From contig CAWDWD010000023.1 of assembly GCA_963805915.1 (NCBI GenBank), forward strand, positions 124,001 to 188,000: 64,000 bases of DNA, written 5' to 3'. Shown piece after piece: positions 8,479-17,483 of this stretch. A model generated the notes under the pieces. It searched no databases. It worked only from the letters and a program-made list of their open reading frames with translations, and had not been told where the DNA came from. The position numbers were made by a program, and so were the translations under genes. The first letter of the stretch is position 1. The number at the start of each line of letters is the position of its first letter. The stretch is from JAEULH01 sp963805915 (GTDB taxonomy: Bacteria; Pseudomonadota; Alphaproteobacteria; Rhodospirillales; Defluviicoccaceae).

Positions 8479-8817
8479 ATGAAACTGATTTCGGCGATCA
8501 TCAAACCCTTCAAGCTCGACGACGTCCGCCAGGCCCTGACATCCCTCGGCGTGCAAGGCATGACAGTGACCGAGGTCAAGGGTTTCGGCCGGCAAAAAGG
8601 ACAAACCGAAATCTATCGCGGCGCGGAATACACCGTGCAATTCCTGCCCAAGGTCAAGATCGAGGTCGTCGTTACCGACGACATGGCGGAAAGCGTATCC
8701 GAGACGATCCTCAACGCGGCCCGCACCGACAAGATCGGCGACGGCAAGATCTTCATCCTTGACGTCGACAAGGCCATTCGTATTCGCACCGGCGAGACCG
8801 ACGGCGACGCTCTCTAA
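8479..8817 (+). CDS. nitrogen regulatory protein PII (GlnB/GlnK)
   Basis: A 112-residue PII signal protein that reports nitrogen, 2-oxoglutarate and ATP/ADP status to glutamine synthetase adenylyltransferase, NtrB and ammonium channels. The T-loop TEIYRGAEYTVQFLPK carries Tyr51, the uridylylation site, and the C-terminal signature is KIFILDVDKAIRIRTGE. It starts at 8479 after AAGAGGAAAG. Neither amtB nor glnA lies beside it, so the usual neighbour test for GlnK versus GlnB fails. No convincing sigma-54 promoter was seen upstream. Downstream is a palindromic repeat, then carA. Confidence 0.95.
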   Translation: MKLISAIIKPFKLDDVRQALTSLGVQGMTVTEVKGFGRQKGQTEIYRGAEYTVQFLPKVKIEVVVTDDMAESVSETILNAARTDKIGDGKIFILDVDKAIRIRTGETDGDAL

Positions 8818-9128
8818 ACCCCGCCGGCAATTGCCCCGCGGGTGGTTGGATTGCCACACCCGCTGCGCGGGCTCGCAATGACGGCAGTTGCTAATGTCAT
8901 TGCCTATGGTGACGCCACCAGCGACGGCGTCCAACCTCTGTCGGACGCGCGCGCGCCGCGCGATGCCCTCCGGGGGCGAGGGTTGACGAGGCGGACAAAT
9001 CGGCTTATTTCCAGGCCATCTCCTTTGGCTGATCGCGGCGCATACCCCTTGTTTTCATCCCTGTCGCTTCAATCGGAACCGGCGCAACCGGCGGATGCCG
9101 TTCGCCGTGGCTGACCTATCGCCAACAT
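8818..9128. other. intergenic region between the PII gene and carA
   Basis: About 310 bp without a gene. It holds the REP-like palindrome at 8848-8883 and a possible weak promoter, TTGACG at 8983-8988 with TTATTT at 9005-9010 (16-bp spacer), pointing to carA. Nothing else is recognisable. Confidence 0.4.
8848..8883. repeat. REP-like palindromic intergenic element
   Basis: GGATTGCCACACCCGCTGCG opens an element ending CTCGCAATGAC: outer arms ATTGC (8850-8854) and GCAAT (8875-8879) enclose an inner hairpin CCCG-CTGCG-CGGG (8859-8871). This arrangement is the dispersed 'GTCATTGCGAGC...GCAATCC' palindrome common in proteobacterial genomes. It lies after the PII gene and may act as an mRNA-end hairpin. 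Confidence 0.6.
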
Positions 9129-10310
9129 TTGACCCACCATCCGCGAGCTGATCCAGGAACGACAACTCCAGCCATACCGGGCTGCGACGCCGCCCTTGTG
9201 CTCGATGATGGAACGGCGTTCTGGGGCAAGGGGTGCGGTGCGCAGGGCGTCGCCATCGGCGAGGTGTGCTTTAACACCGCCATTACCGGCTATCAGGAGA
9301 TCATGACCGATCCGTCCTACGCCGGTCAGATCATCACCTTTACCTTTCCCCACATCGGCAACGTCGGCGTCAACGGCGAAGACATCGAGAGCGTCACCCC
9401 GGCGGCGCGCGGTTGCATCCTGCGCGCCCCGATCACCGAGCCGTCGAACTGGCGCGCCGCGGGCCATCTCGACGCCTGGCTGAAGCGGCACAACCTGGTC
9501 GCGATTTCCGGTGTCGATACCCGCAGGCTGACCCGGCGCATCCGCGATCACGGCGCGCCGCGCGGCGCCTTGATCCATGCGCCCGAAGAGATGATCGACA
9601 CCACCGCCCTGCGCTTCATGGCCGATCATTGGCCGGGTCTCGAAGGAATGGACCTCGCCAAGGAGGTCATGTGCCGGCAGACCTACGCCTGGGATGAAAC
9701 GACCTGGGTCTTGGGTCAAGGCCATGGCCGCCAGACGGCGCCGCGTCACCACGTGGTCGCGGTCGACTACGGCGCCAAGCACAACATTTTGCGTTGCCTC
9801 GCCCAATCCGGCTGCCGGGTGACGGTGGTGCCCGGGAGCGCCGAGGTTGACGAGATCCTCCGTCACCAGCCCGACGGGGTCTTCCTGTCGAACGGTCCCG
9901 GTGATCCGGCGGCGACCGGCGCCTACGCCGTGCCGGTCCTTCGCGGCCTGATCGAGCGCGGCGTACCGATCTTCGGCATTTGCCTCGGCCACCAGCTCCT
10001 GGCCCTGGCGCTCGGCGCCAAAACCTACAAGCTGCGGCTCGGTCACCGCGGCGCGAATCATCCGGTCAAGAACCTGGAGACCGGTCGGGTCGAAGTCACC
10101 AGCCAAAACCACGGCTTCGCCGTCGACGCCAAAACCCTGCCGGCGCACGTCATCGAAACCCACGTTTCGCTGTTCGACGGAACCAACGAAGGCTTCCGCG
10201 TCAAGGGGATGCCCGTTTTCGCCGTGCAGTACCACCCGGAAGCTTCGCCGGGTCCGCACGACAGCCATTACCTGTTCGATCAATTCATCCAAACCATGTC
10301 GTCGCGGTAA
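9129..10310 (+). CDS. carA: carbamoyl-phosphate synthase small subunit
   Basis: The 393-residue glutaminase subunit of carbamoyl-phosphate synthase, which passes ammonia to CarB for arginine and pyrimidine synthesis. The N-terminal domain shows LVLDDGTAFWG and FNTAITGYQEIMTDPSY; the C-terminal class I amidotransferase has the nucleophile Cys285 in FGICLGHQ and His369/Glu371 in VQYHPEA. No ATG lies upstream of the conserved start; a TTG at 9129 is the best candidate and gives the usual spacing to the first strand, but the exact start is uncertain. carB follows 82 bp downstream, so the two are almost certainly co-transcribed. Confidence 0.95.
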   Translation: MTHHPRADPGTTTPAIPGCDAALVLDDGTAFWGKGCGAQGVAIGEVCFNTAITGYQEIMTDPSYAGQIITFTFPHIGNVGVNGEDIESVTPAARGCILRAPITEPSNWRAAGHLDAWLKRHNLVAISGVDTRRLTRRIRDHGAPRGALIHAPEEMIDTTALRFMADHWPGLEGMDLAKEVMCRQTYAWDETTWVLGQGHGRQTAPRHHVVAVDYGAKHNILRCLAQSGCRVTVVPGSAEVDEILRHQPDGVFLSNGPGDPAATGAYAVPVLRGLIERGVPIFGICLGHQLLALALGAKTYKLRLGHRGANHPVKNLETGRVEVTSQNHGFAVDAKTLPAHVIETHVSLFDGTNEGFRVKGMPVFAVQYHPEASPGPHDSHYLFDQFIQTMSSR

Positions 10311-10391
10311 CGCTCAACCGCCCTCGGCGCGCCGGTCGAAGCCGCCGATCCGGCGCCGCGCCCGCATTCAATGGAAACCTAGGCTCAGGCC

Positions 10392-13300
10392 ATGCCGAAA
10401 CGTACCGACATCCACTCGATCCTGATCATCGGCGCGGGACCGATCATCATCGGTCAGGCTTGCGAGTTCGACTACTCCGGCACCCAAGCGTGCAAGGCGC
10501 TGAGACAGGAGGGCTATCGGGTCATCCTGGTCAACTCGAACCCGGCGACGATCATGACCGATCCGGGGATGGCCGACGCCACCTACGTCGAGCCGATCAA
10601 CGTCGCCACGGTCGAAAAGATCATCGCCCGCGAACGCCCCGACGCGCTGTTGCCGACCATGGGCGGCCAAACCGCGCTGAACGTCGGGCTCGATCTCGAG
10701 AAGGCCGGCGTTCTGGCGCGCTACGGCGTCGAGATGATCGGGGCCAAATCCGAGTCCATCGCCAAGGCCGAGGATCGCCAGCTGTTCCGCGACGCGATGC
10801 GCGCGATCGGTCTCGAGTGTCCGCTCAGCCGAACCGTTCATACACTCGACGAGGCGCGCGTCGTGCTTCAGGAGATGGGTCTGCCGCTGATCGTCCGGCC
10901 GTCGTTCACCCTCGGTGGAACCGGCGGCGGCATTGCCTACAACAACGCGGAGTTCGAGCTTATCGTCGCCGGCGGCCTCGCCGCGTCGCCCGCCCAGCAG
11001 GTGCTGATCGAGGAGTTGGTTCTCGGCTGGAAAGAGTTCGAGATGGAGGTGGTCCGCGACCGGGTGGACAACTGCATCATCATCTGCTCGATCGAGAACG
11101 TCGATCCGATGGGCGTGCATACCGGCGACTCGATCACGGTGGCGCCGGCGCTGACGCTGAGCGATAAGGAATACCAGATCATGCGCAACGCCTCGCTGGC
11201 GGTGCTGCGCGAGATCGGGGTTGATACCGGCGGCTCGAACGTCCAGTTCGCCATCAACCCAAGCGACGGCCGGATGGTGGTGATCGAGATGAATCCGCGG
11301 GTGTCGCGATCCTCGGCGCTGGCATCCAAGGCGACCGGCTTTCCGATCGCGAAGATCGCGGCGAAACTGGCTGTCGGCTATCACCTCGACGAACTCGGCA
11401 ATGACATCACCGGGGTCACCCCGGCATCCTTCGAGCCGACCATCGACTATGTCGTCACCAAGATCCCGCGGTTCACGTTTGAGAAATTTCCCGGCGCCGA
11501 GCCGATCCTGACCACTTCGATGAAGTCGGTGGGCGAGGCCATGGCCATCGGCCGCAGCTTCGCCGAGTCGCTGCAAAAGGGCCTGCGCTCGATGGAAATC
11601 GGGCTGAGCGGATTGAACGAGGTCGCGCTCGGTCTCTCGCGCGAAGAGGTCGTCGCCGCGCTGAGCTCGGCGCGGCCCGACCGGGTGCTGGTCATCGCCC
11701 AGGCGTTCCGTCATGGACTCGACATCGACGAGGTGTACGCCGCGTGCCGTTACGACCATTGGTTTCTCAGGGAGATCAAGGCGCTCGTCGAGTGCGAGGA
11801 AGCGATCCGCCGTGACGGCCTCGCCGGCGACACGCCCTCGATGTTGCGGCTCAAGTCGCTCGGCTTTTCCGACCAGCGACTGGCCGAGCTCTCCGCCAAG
11901 AGCGTAGACGAGGTGAGCCTGCGCCGCCGGGTGCTCGGCGTGGCGCCGGTCTACAAGCGGGTCGATACCTGCGCGGGCGAGTTCCCCAGCCAGACGGCCT
12001 ACATGTACTCGACGTACGAGCCGCAGGCGGGCGAGCCGGCCGAATGCGAGGCCGAGCCGTCGGATCGCCGCAAGGTCATCATTCTCGGCGGCGGCCCCAA
12101 CCGCATCGGCCAGGGGATCGAATTCGACTACTGCTGCGTTCACGCGGCTTACGCCTTGCGCGATGCCGGCCACGAAGCGATCATGATCAACTGCAATCCG
12201 GAAACGGTTTCGACCGACTACGACACCTCCGACCGGCTCTACTTCGAGCCGTTGACCGACGAAGACGTGATTGCCGTGGTCGAGGTCGAACGCTCGCGCG
12301 GAACGCTGCTCGGCGTCATCGTTCAGCTCGGCGGGCAGACACCGCTGAAGCTCGCGTCCGCCCTGGCCAAGGCGGACATTCCGATCCTCGGCACCTCGCC
12401 CGATGCGATCGATCTGGCCGAGGATCGCGAACGCTTCCAGCTGCTGCTCCAGAAGTTGGGCCTGCGCCAGCCCGCCAGCGGCATCGCCCGTTCGGCCGCC
12501 GAAGCCGAACGGGTCGCCAACGAGATCGGCTATCCGGTGGTCATCCGGCCATCCTATGTTCTCGGCGGCCGGGCCATGGAGATCATTCACGACCGCGAGG
12601 CCCTGCATCGCTATATCGCGCACGCGGTAAAGGTCTCGGGGGCCAAGCCGGTGTTGCTGGATTTGTACCTGCAGGACGCGATCGAGGTCGATGTCGACGC
12701 CATCGCCGACGGGACCGACGTCTTTGTCGCCGGCATCATGCAGCATATCGAGGAAGCCGGGATCCATTCCGGGGACTCGGCGTGCTGCCTGCCGCCGCAT
12801 TCGCTATCACCCGAGGCCATCGCCGAGATCGAGCGCGAGACGGCCGCCTTGGCCAGGGCGCTTGGCGTCGTCGGCCTGATGAATGTGCAGTACGCGATCA
12901 AGGACGGGGATATCTACGTCCTTGAGGTCAATCCGCGGGCGAGCCGCACGGTGCCTTTCGTTGCCAAGGCCACCGGCATTCCGGTCGCCAAGATAGCGGC
13001 GAGGGTCATGGCCGGGGAAAAGCTTGCGAGTTTCACGCTGAGGCCGACCCACAAGCTCGCCCATGTCTCGGTCAAGGAGGCCGTGTTCCCGTTCGCCCGT
13101 TTTCCCGGCGTCGATGTCATTCTCGGTCCGGAGATGAAGTCGACCGGCGAGGTCATGGGCATCGCGGCCGACTTCAGCAGCGCCTTCGCCAAGTCGCAGA
13201 TCGGCGCCGGGGCAAGATTGCCCACCTCCGGCACGGTCTTCATATCGGTCAAGGATCAGCACAAGGAGGCCGCCGCCGTCCTCGCCGGCCGGCTCGCCGA

Positions 13301-13634
13301 GATGGGGTTCTCGCTGCTGGCGACCAGCGGTACCGCGAGCAGCCTCAGTGAGCGTGGCCTGGAGGTCCGGCGAATCAACAAGGTCCTGCAGGGCCGGCCC
13401 CATTGCGAGGACGCGATCATCAACGGCGAAGTTCAACTCGTGATCAATACGACAGAGGGCGCTCAGGCCATCCGCGACAGCTTTTCGATCCGCCGTTCGG
13501 CGCTGATGAAGAACGTGCCGCATTACACCACGATCGCGGGCGCGGCGGCGGCGATCGATGCCATCAAGGCGCTGATCGCCGGCGACGGGCTTGATGTCGC
13601 GCCGCTACAATCCTATTTCCCCGCGTTCAGTTAG
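10392..13634 (+). CDS. carB: carbamoyl-phosphate synthase large subunit
   Basis: The 1080-residue synthetase subunit of the same enzyme, full length for the family. It has the expected tandem architecture: two ATP-grasp halves, each beginning with a pre-ATP-grasp signature (ILIIGAGPIIIGQACEFDYS at the start and VIILGGGPNRIGQGIEFDYC near residue 560), an oligomerisation segment between them, and a C-terminal MGS-like allosteric domain (FISVKDQHKEAA onward). No broken motifs are seen. The start MPKRTDIHSILI is standard. Between the stop and greA (13653-13686) a GC-rich imperfect stem-loop is visible but lacks a U-run, so termination there is uncertain. Confidence 0.97.
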   Translation: MPKRTDIHSILIIGAGPIIIGQACEFDYSGTQACKALRQEGYRVILVNSNPATIMTDPGMADATYVEPINVATVEKIIARERPDALLPTMGGQTALNVGLDLEKAGVLARYGVEMIGAKSESIAKAEDRQLFRDAMRAIGLECPLSRTVHTLDEARVVLQEMGLPLIVRPSFTLGGTGGGIAYNNAEFELIVAGGLAASPAQQVLIEELVLGWKEFEMEVVRDRVDNCIIICSIENVDPMGVHTGDSITVAPALTLSDKEYQIMRNASLAVLREIGVDTGGSNVQFAINPSDGRMVVIEMNPRVSRSSALASKATGFPIAKIAAKLAVGYHLDELGNDITGVTPASFEPTIDYVVTKIPRFTFEKFPGAEPILTTSMKSVGEAMAIGRSFAESLQKGLRSMEIGLSGLNEVALGLSREEVVAALSSARPDRVLVIAQAFRHGLDIDEVYAACRYDHWFLREIKALVECEEAIRRDGLAGDTPSMLRLKSLGFSDQRLAELSAKSVDEVSLRRRVLGVAPVYKRVDTCAGEFPSQTAYMYSTYEPQAGEPAECEAEPSDRRKVIILGGGPNRIGQGIEFDYCCVHAAYALRDAGHEAIMINCNPETVSTDYDTSDRLYFEPLTDEDVIAVVEVERSRGTLLGVIVQLGGQTPLKLASALAKADIPILGTSPDAIDLAEDRERFQLLLQKLGLRQPASGIARSAAEAERVANEIGYPVVIRPSYVLGGRAMEIIHDREALHRYIAHAVKVSGAKPVLLDLYLQDAIEVDVDAIADGTDVFVAGIMQHIEEAGIHSGDSACCLPPHSLSPEAIAEIERETAALARALGVVGLMNVQYAIKDGDIYVLEVNPRASRTVPFVAKATGIPVAKIAARVMAGEKLASFTLRPTHKLAHVSVKEAVFPFARFPGVDVILGPEMKSTGEVMGIAADFSSAFAKSQIGAGARLPTSGTVFISVKDQHKEAAAVLAGRLAEMGFSLLATSGTASSLSERGLEVRRINKVLQGRPHCEDAIINGEVQLVINTTEGAQAIRDSFSIRRSALMKNVPHYTTIAGAAAAIDAIKALIAGDGLDVAPLQSYFPAFS

Positions 13635-13714
13635 AACTTACGCTCGGTATCACGGCCCGCGTTTCGCCAGGCGAGACGGGCGGCCGCTCCGACTAGACGA
13701 CGAGGCAAGGCTTG

Positions 13715-14188
13715 ATGGAAAAGATTCCGATGACTCCCGAAGGTTTGACGCAGCTCGAATCCGAGTTGCGCCGGCTGCGCATCGACGAACGCCCAGCCAT
13801 CATTCGCGCCATCGCGGAAGCGCGCGAGCACGGAGATCTGTCGGAGAACGCCGAGTACCACGCCGCGCGCGAGCGGCAGAGCTTCATCGAAGGCCGGATC
13901 GCGGAACTGGAAGACATCATCAGCCGCGCCGATCCCATCGATTCGTCGCACATGAACAACGACATCATCCGCTTCGGCGCGACCGTGATGCTCGCCGACG
14001 AGGATACCGAAGACGAATCGACGTACCGGATTGTCGGCAGCCACGAGTCCGATGTCGGCGACGGCAGATTGTCGATCACCTCTCCGCTCGGCCGGGCGCT
14101 GATCGGCAAGCGCCTCGGCGAAATCGTCGAAGTGACCACGCCGCGCGGCTACAAATCCTATGAAGTCGTCAAGATCGCCTATGGTTGA
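13715..14188 (+). CDS. greA: transcription elongation factor GreA
   Basis: A 157-residue GreA, which enters the secondary channel of RNA polymerase and stimulates cleavage of backtracked RNA. The N-terminal coiled coil is clear (PMTPEGLTQLESELRRL, then EAREHGDLSENAEYHAARE with the acidic tip pair) and the C-terminal FKBP-like domain ends ITSPLGRALIGKRLGEIVEV. Asp and Glu of DLSENAEY are the residues that coordinate catalytic Mg2+. The ATG at 13715 follows GAGGCAAGG; a TTG one codon upstream is a less likely start. The carAB-greA order is common in alphaproteobacteria. Confidence 0.95.
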   Translation: MEKIPMTPEGLTQLESELRRLRIDERPAIIRAIAEAREHGDLSENAEYHAARERQSFIEGRIAELEDIISRADPIDSSHMNNDIIRFGATVMLADEDTEDESTYRIVGSHESDVGDGRLSITSPLGRALIGKRLGEIVEVTTPRGYKSYEVVKIAYG

Positions 14189-14236
14189 TCGGCCAAGCCG
14201 CGGCCGAGGCTCGTTTGGATATCGCGGCGGCGCGCG

Positions 14237-15223
14237 ATGATCGACGATCAACGCATCGATATGATCGCCGGGCGGCTCGACGACGTGCTGAGCGACGCGT
14301 CTTTTCCGGATCTTCCGGGGCGGTATAGCCGCGGCAAGGTGCGCGACAACTACGACCTGCCCGATGGTCGGCGGATCATCATCTCGACCGACCGGCAGAG
14401 CGCGTTCGATCAGGTTCTCGCCGCCGTCCCCTACAAGGGACAGGTGCTGACCCAGACGGCGCGGTTCTGGTTCGAGGCCACCGCCGACATCGCCGCCAAC
14501 CACGCGATCGAATATCCCGATCCCAACGTTCTGATCGCCAGGACATTGCGGATGCTGCCGGTGGAAGTTGTCGTTCGCGACTATCTCACCGGCTCGACCG
14601 CCACGTCGATCTGGCCGATGTACCGGGCCGGACGCCGCGACATGTACGGGCTCCATTTCCCGGACGGTCTGCGCGCCCACCAGAAGCTTCCCGACACGAT
14701 CCTCACCCCGACAACGAAACCCGTGGACGGCTGCCATGACGCGCCGATCAGCGCGGCCGAGATCGTCGACGGCGGGCTGTTGAGCGAGGCCCAGTGGATG
14801 CGGGTCGAAGCGCTGGCCAGGGCGTTGTTCGCCCGCGGCCGCGAGGTTGCCGCGGCCAATGGATTGATCCTGGTCGACACCAAGTACGAATTCGGCGTCG
14901 ATACCGATGGCACGATCATGCTCGCCGACGAGATCCACACCCCCGACAGCAGTCGCTACTGGCTGAGCGAAAGCTACGGCCGGCACTTCGCCGCCGGCCG
15001 CGACCCCGAAAGCCTGGATAAGGATTTCCTGCGCCGGTGGATCGTGGCGCGGTGCGATCCTTACCGCGACCCCATTCCGCCCATCCCCAAAGAGACGCTC
15101 GTCGAGTTCAGCGCCCGCTACATCGTGCTTTATGAAACGGTCACCGGCGCGCGCTTCCAGCTGCCGGAGGACACCGCTCCGGTTCGCGAGCGCATCCGGG
15201 CCAACCTGCGCCGGTACTTCTAG
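14237..15223 (+). CDS. purC: SAICAR synthase (phosphoribosylaminoimidazole-succinocarboxamide synthase)
   Basis: A 328-residue long-form SAICAR synthase, which joins aspartate to CAIR with ATP in purine synthesis. Recognisable elements are YSRGKVRDNYDLPDGR, the STDRQSAFD motif, VVRDYLTGSTATSIW, GLILVDTKYEFG and the late DEIHTPDSSRYW. This length fits the form found in alphaproteobacteria and fungi and exceeds the roughly 240-residue E. coli type. The stop codon overlaps the stop of the convergent hydrolase gene (TAG and CTA share bases at 15220-15223), leaving no room for a terminator between them. Confidence 0.95.
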   Translation: MIDDQRIDMIAGRLDDVLSDASFPDLPGRYSRGKVRDNYDLPDGRRIIISTDRQSAFDQVLAAVPYKGQVLTQTARFWFEATADIAANHAIEYPDPNVLIARTLRMLPVEVVVRDYLTGSTATSIWPMYRAGRRDMYGLHFPDGLRAHQKLPDTILTPTTKPVDGCHDAPISAAEIVDGGLLSEAQWMRVEALARALFARGREVAAANGLILVDTKYEFGVDTDGTIMLADEIHTPDSSRYWLSESYGRHFAAGRDPESLDKDFLRRWIVARCDPYRDPIPPIPKETLVEFSARYIVLYETVTGARFQLPEDTAPVRERIRANLRRYF

Positions 15224-15867
15224 CTACCCGGGGCCAAGGCCTTGTCGAGGTAGCCGTCGATCGCCGCCGCCAGTTTGTCCATGTGTCCGGAGAACAGATG
15301 GTCGGCCTTGGGAATGTCCTTGTACTCGACGATCACGCTTTTCTGGTTGCTCAGCTTGCGCGCCAGCTTGGCCGCCTGATCACCGGGGACCACCGCGTCG
15401 GCGCCGCCATGAATGATCACGCCCGACGCGGGACAGGGCGCGAGAAACGAAAAATCCAAAGCTCCCGCGGGCGGCGCGATCGAGATAAAGCCGTCGATCT
15501 CGGGGCGGCGCATCAGCAGCTGCATGCCGATCCAGGCGCCGAACGAATAGCCGCCGACCCAGCATCCCGAAGCGCTCGGATTGATGGTCTGCATCCAATC
15601 GAGCGCCGAGGCGGCGTCACTTAATTCTCCCGGCCCGTTGTCAAAGCGCCCCTGCGAGCGGCCGACGCCGCGGAAATTGAAGCGGAGCACGGAGAAGCCG
15701 CGGCGCATGAATGACTGGTACATGGCGAAGACGATGCGATTGTTCATCGTGCCGCCCTGCAACGGATGCGGATGGAGCGTCAGCGCGATCGGCGCGCCGG
15801 CCTGCTTGGAATGATGGTACCGGCCTTCGAGGCGGCCTTCGGTCCCGTTAAAAATGACTTGCGGCAT
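15220..15867 (-). CDS. alpha/beta hydrolase (dienelactone-hydrolase-like)
   Basis: A 215-residue single-domain alpha/beta hydrolase. The oxyanion region LTLHPHPLQGGTMNN, the nucleophile elbow GGYSFGAW (Ser), an acid in HGGADAVVPGD and the histidine of KADHLFSGH form the expected catalytic set. The HPHP...GG(T/D)MNN opening and RFNFRGVGRSQG are typical of a conserved proteobacterial subgroup close to dienelactone hydrolases/YcjY-type peptidases, whose substrates are unknown. No signal peptide is seen, so it is cytosolic. It is transcribed toward purC and overlaps its stop. Confidence 0.88.
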   Translation of the reverse strand: MPQVIFNGTEGRLEGRYHHSKQAGAPIALTLHPHPLQGGTMNNRIVFAMYQSFMRRGFSVLRFNFRGVGRSQGRFDNGPGELSDAASALDWMQTINPSASGCWVGGYSFGAWIGMQLLMRRPEIDGFISIAPPAGALDFSFLAPCPASGVIIHGGADAVVPGDQAAKLARKLSNQKSVIVEYKDIPKADHLFSGHMDKLAAAIDGYLDKALAPGS

Positions 15868-15969
15868 GTCCCTTGATGGCTATCCGGATGGTCCCAGGCG
15901 GACGCTTATAGCCCGATGCGACGCGTAAAGCATTGTTAATTCTATCACGCGGTGACGCCGCCAACATTG

Positions 15970-15998
15970 TTGACTAAATTAGTCAGGCATCCTATATA
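15970..15998 (+). promoter_or_regulatory. isc operon promoter with overlapping dyad (candidate IscR operator)
   Basis: A strong sigma-70-like promoter: TTGACT at 15970-15975, exactly 17 bp, then TATATA at 15993-15998. The -35 box is embedded in a perfect palindrome, TGACTAA-A-TTAGTCA (15971-15985). The position would block RNA polymerase when occupied. Since the second gene of the downstream operon encodes an Rrf2/IscR regulator, autoregulation through this dyad is the natural inference; the sequence itself proves only the dyad and the promoter geometry. Confidence 0.7.
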
Positions 15999-16088
15999 CC
16001 GACTCACGCCGCCGTCGGCCTGCGGCGCGCAACGGTTGAGGCCGTGCCGTCCCCGAGCCGCAAAACGGATCACAGTATCGTAGGCATC

Positions 16089-16946
16089 ATGTTTTTCAAG
16101 AGGCTTGAAGAGGACATCACCGCTTTCATCGCCCGCGACCCGGCGGCGCGATCGCGCTTGGAGGTGGCGTTGTGCTACCCCGGCTTCCACGCGATTGTCC
16201 TGCACCGTCTCGCGCATGGACTATGGCGGCGGCGCTGGTTCTTGGTCGCGCGCGGCGTTTCACAACTCGCACGCTTCCTCACCGGCATCGAAATCCATCC
16301 CGGCGCGACCATCGGCCGCCGGTTCGTGATCGACCATGGTCAGGGCGTGGTTATCGGCGAGACGTCGGACATCGGCGACGACGTGACCTTGTACCAGTCG
16401 GTGACGCTGGGTGGCGTCGCGCCGTCGGTGGATTCACGGAGCCAAGTGAGCGTCAAGCGCCACCCGACGATCCTCGCGAACGCCATTATCGGGTCGGGAG
16501 CCCAGGTTCTTGGGCCAATTACGATCGGCGAAGCCGCGCGGGTCGGGGCGAATTCAGTGGTGACCAAGGACGTGCCGTCAGGCGCCACCGCCGTCGGTAT
16601 TCCCGCGCACGTCATCGCTCCGGGTGATCGGGCGACCGCGGGCGGGTTTCGCGCCTACGCGACAACGGTGGGCGGCTGCCCGGATCCGGTGATTGAGGAA
16701 ATCACCGCCTTGCGCGGACACGTTGCGATCCTGAACGAGCGGCTGGCGCGGGCGGAGGGTCGTCTTGAGGCCTTGGAGCCGGAACGCGCGGCGGCGGCCC
16801 CCATGGCCCATGGCGACCATGGGGGCAACCATGGGAACGGCTATGGGCACGACCACGCGGACGGTCACGCGGACGACGGCAAAGACGTGATCGGCCATCG
16901 ATCCGAGCCGCCCGTGCGGATCGTCGCCAAGGCGGGCCGGCATTGA
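16089..16946 (+). CDS. cysE: serine O-acetyltransferase with histidine-rich tail
   Basis: A 285-residue serine acetyltransferase that makes O-acetylserine, the carbon acceptor for cysteine synthesis. After an N-terminal helical part (MFFKRLEEDITAFIARDPAA) comes the left-handed hexapeptide-repeat domain with FLTGIEIHPGATIG, IDHGQGVVIGETSDIGDDV and SVTLGG. The last 50-odd residues are unusual: from about residue 240 the chain is rich in His, Gly and Asp (for example HGDHGGNHGNGYGHDH), a possible metal-binding tail. The ATG at 16089 is preferred because upstream codons lie outside the family. It is the first gene of the isc operon, 34 bp before iscR, coupling cysteine supply to cluster assembly. 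Confidence 0.92.
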   Translation: MFFKRLEEDITAFIARDPAARSRLEVALCYPGFHAIVLHRLAHGLWRRRWFLVARGVSQLARFLTGIEIHPGATIGRRFVIDHGQGVVIGETSDIGDDVTLYQSVTLGGVAPSVDSRSQVSVKRHPTILANAIIGSGAQVLGPITIGEAARVGANSVVTKDVPSGATAVGIPAHVIAPGDRATAGGFRAYATTVGGCPDPVIEEITALRGHVAILNERLARAEGRLEALEPERAAAAPMAHGDHGGNHGNGYGHDHADGHADDGKDVIGHRSEPPVRIVAKAGRH

Positions 16947-16980
16947 GCGGCGTCCCAGGACGGGCGAAAGGAGCAGACAC

Positions 16981-17454
16981 GTGAAACTGAGCACAAAGGG
17001 CCGCTACGCCGTCATGGCGATGGCTGATCTCGCCGACAACACCGACGGCAAGCCGGTTACGCTTGCGGAGGTCGCCGAGCGCCAGGAGATTTCGCTTTCG
17101 TACCTCGAACAGCTGTTCGGCAAGTTGCGCCGAGGCGGTCTGGTTGCCAGCGTACGCGGACCGGGAGGCGGCTATCTGCTCGCCCGCGACCCGCGATCGA
17201 TGCGGATCGCCGACATCATCATGGCCGTTGACGAGCCGATCAAGGCGACGCGGTGCACGCCCGGATCGCCATTCGGCTGCCACTCGCACAGGGGCCGCTG
17301 CCTGACCCACGACCTGTGGGAGGAGCTCGGCAACCAGATCTACCTGTACCTGAGCTCGGTGACGCTGGCCGACGTCTGCGAACGCCGGGTGCTTGGCACC
17401 AGCCGGATGAGCTTCGACGCGGCGCCGCCCGAAATGGCCGCCGCAACGCGCTAG
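16981..17454 (+). CDS. iscR: Rrf2-family regulator IscR
   Basis: A 157-residue Rrf2 regulator starting at a GTG. The N-terminal winged helix reads MKLSTKGRYAVMAMADLA...SLSYLEQLFGKLRRGGLV, nearly canonical for IscR. The cluster-ligand region has three cysteines, Cys92, Cys100 and Cys107, followed by His110 (RCLTHDLWEELG), matching the Cys-Cys-Cys-His set of IscR although the first spacing is slightly longer than in E. coli. It probably binds a [2Fe-2S] cluster and represses the operon when clusters are plentiful. A perfect dyad overlaps the operon promoter upstream of cysE. Confidence 0.93.
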   Translation: MKLSTKGRYAVMAMADLADNTDGKPVTLAEVAERQEISLSYLEQLFGKLRRGGLVASVRGPGGGYLLARDPRSMRIADIIMAVDEPIKATRCTPGSPFGCHSHRGRCLTHDLWEELGNQIYLYLSSVTLADVCERRVLGTSRMSFDAAPPEMAAATR

Positions 17455-17483
17455 AATGGGTTTGATTTGCTAGGTGGCGAGCG

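Noticed and set aside
10368..12800. 810-codon open frame on the minus strand opposite carB
   Set aside because: It mirrors the codon structure of carB, is rich in Arg, Asp and Gly without any motif, and lacks a ribosome-binding site. It is a GC-skew shadow of a certain gene.
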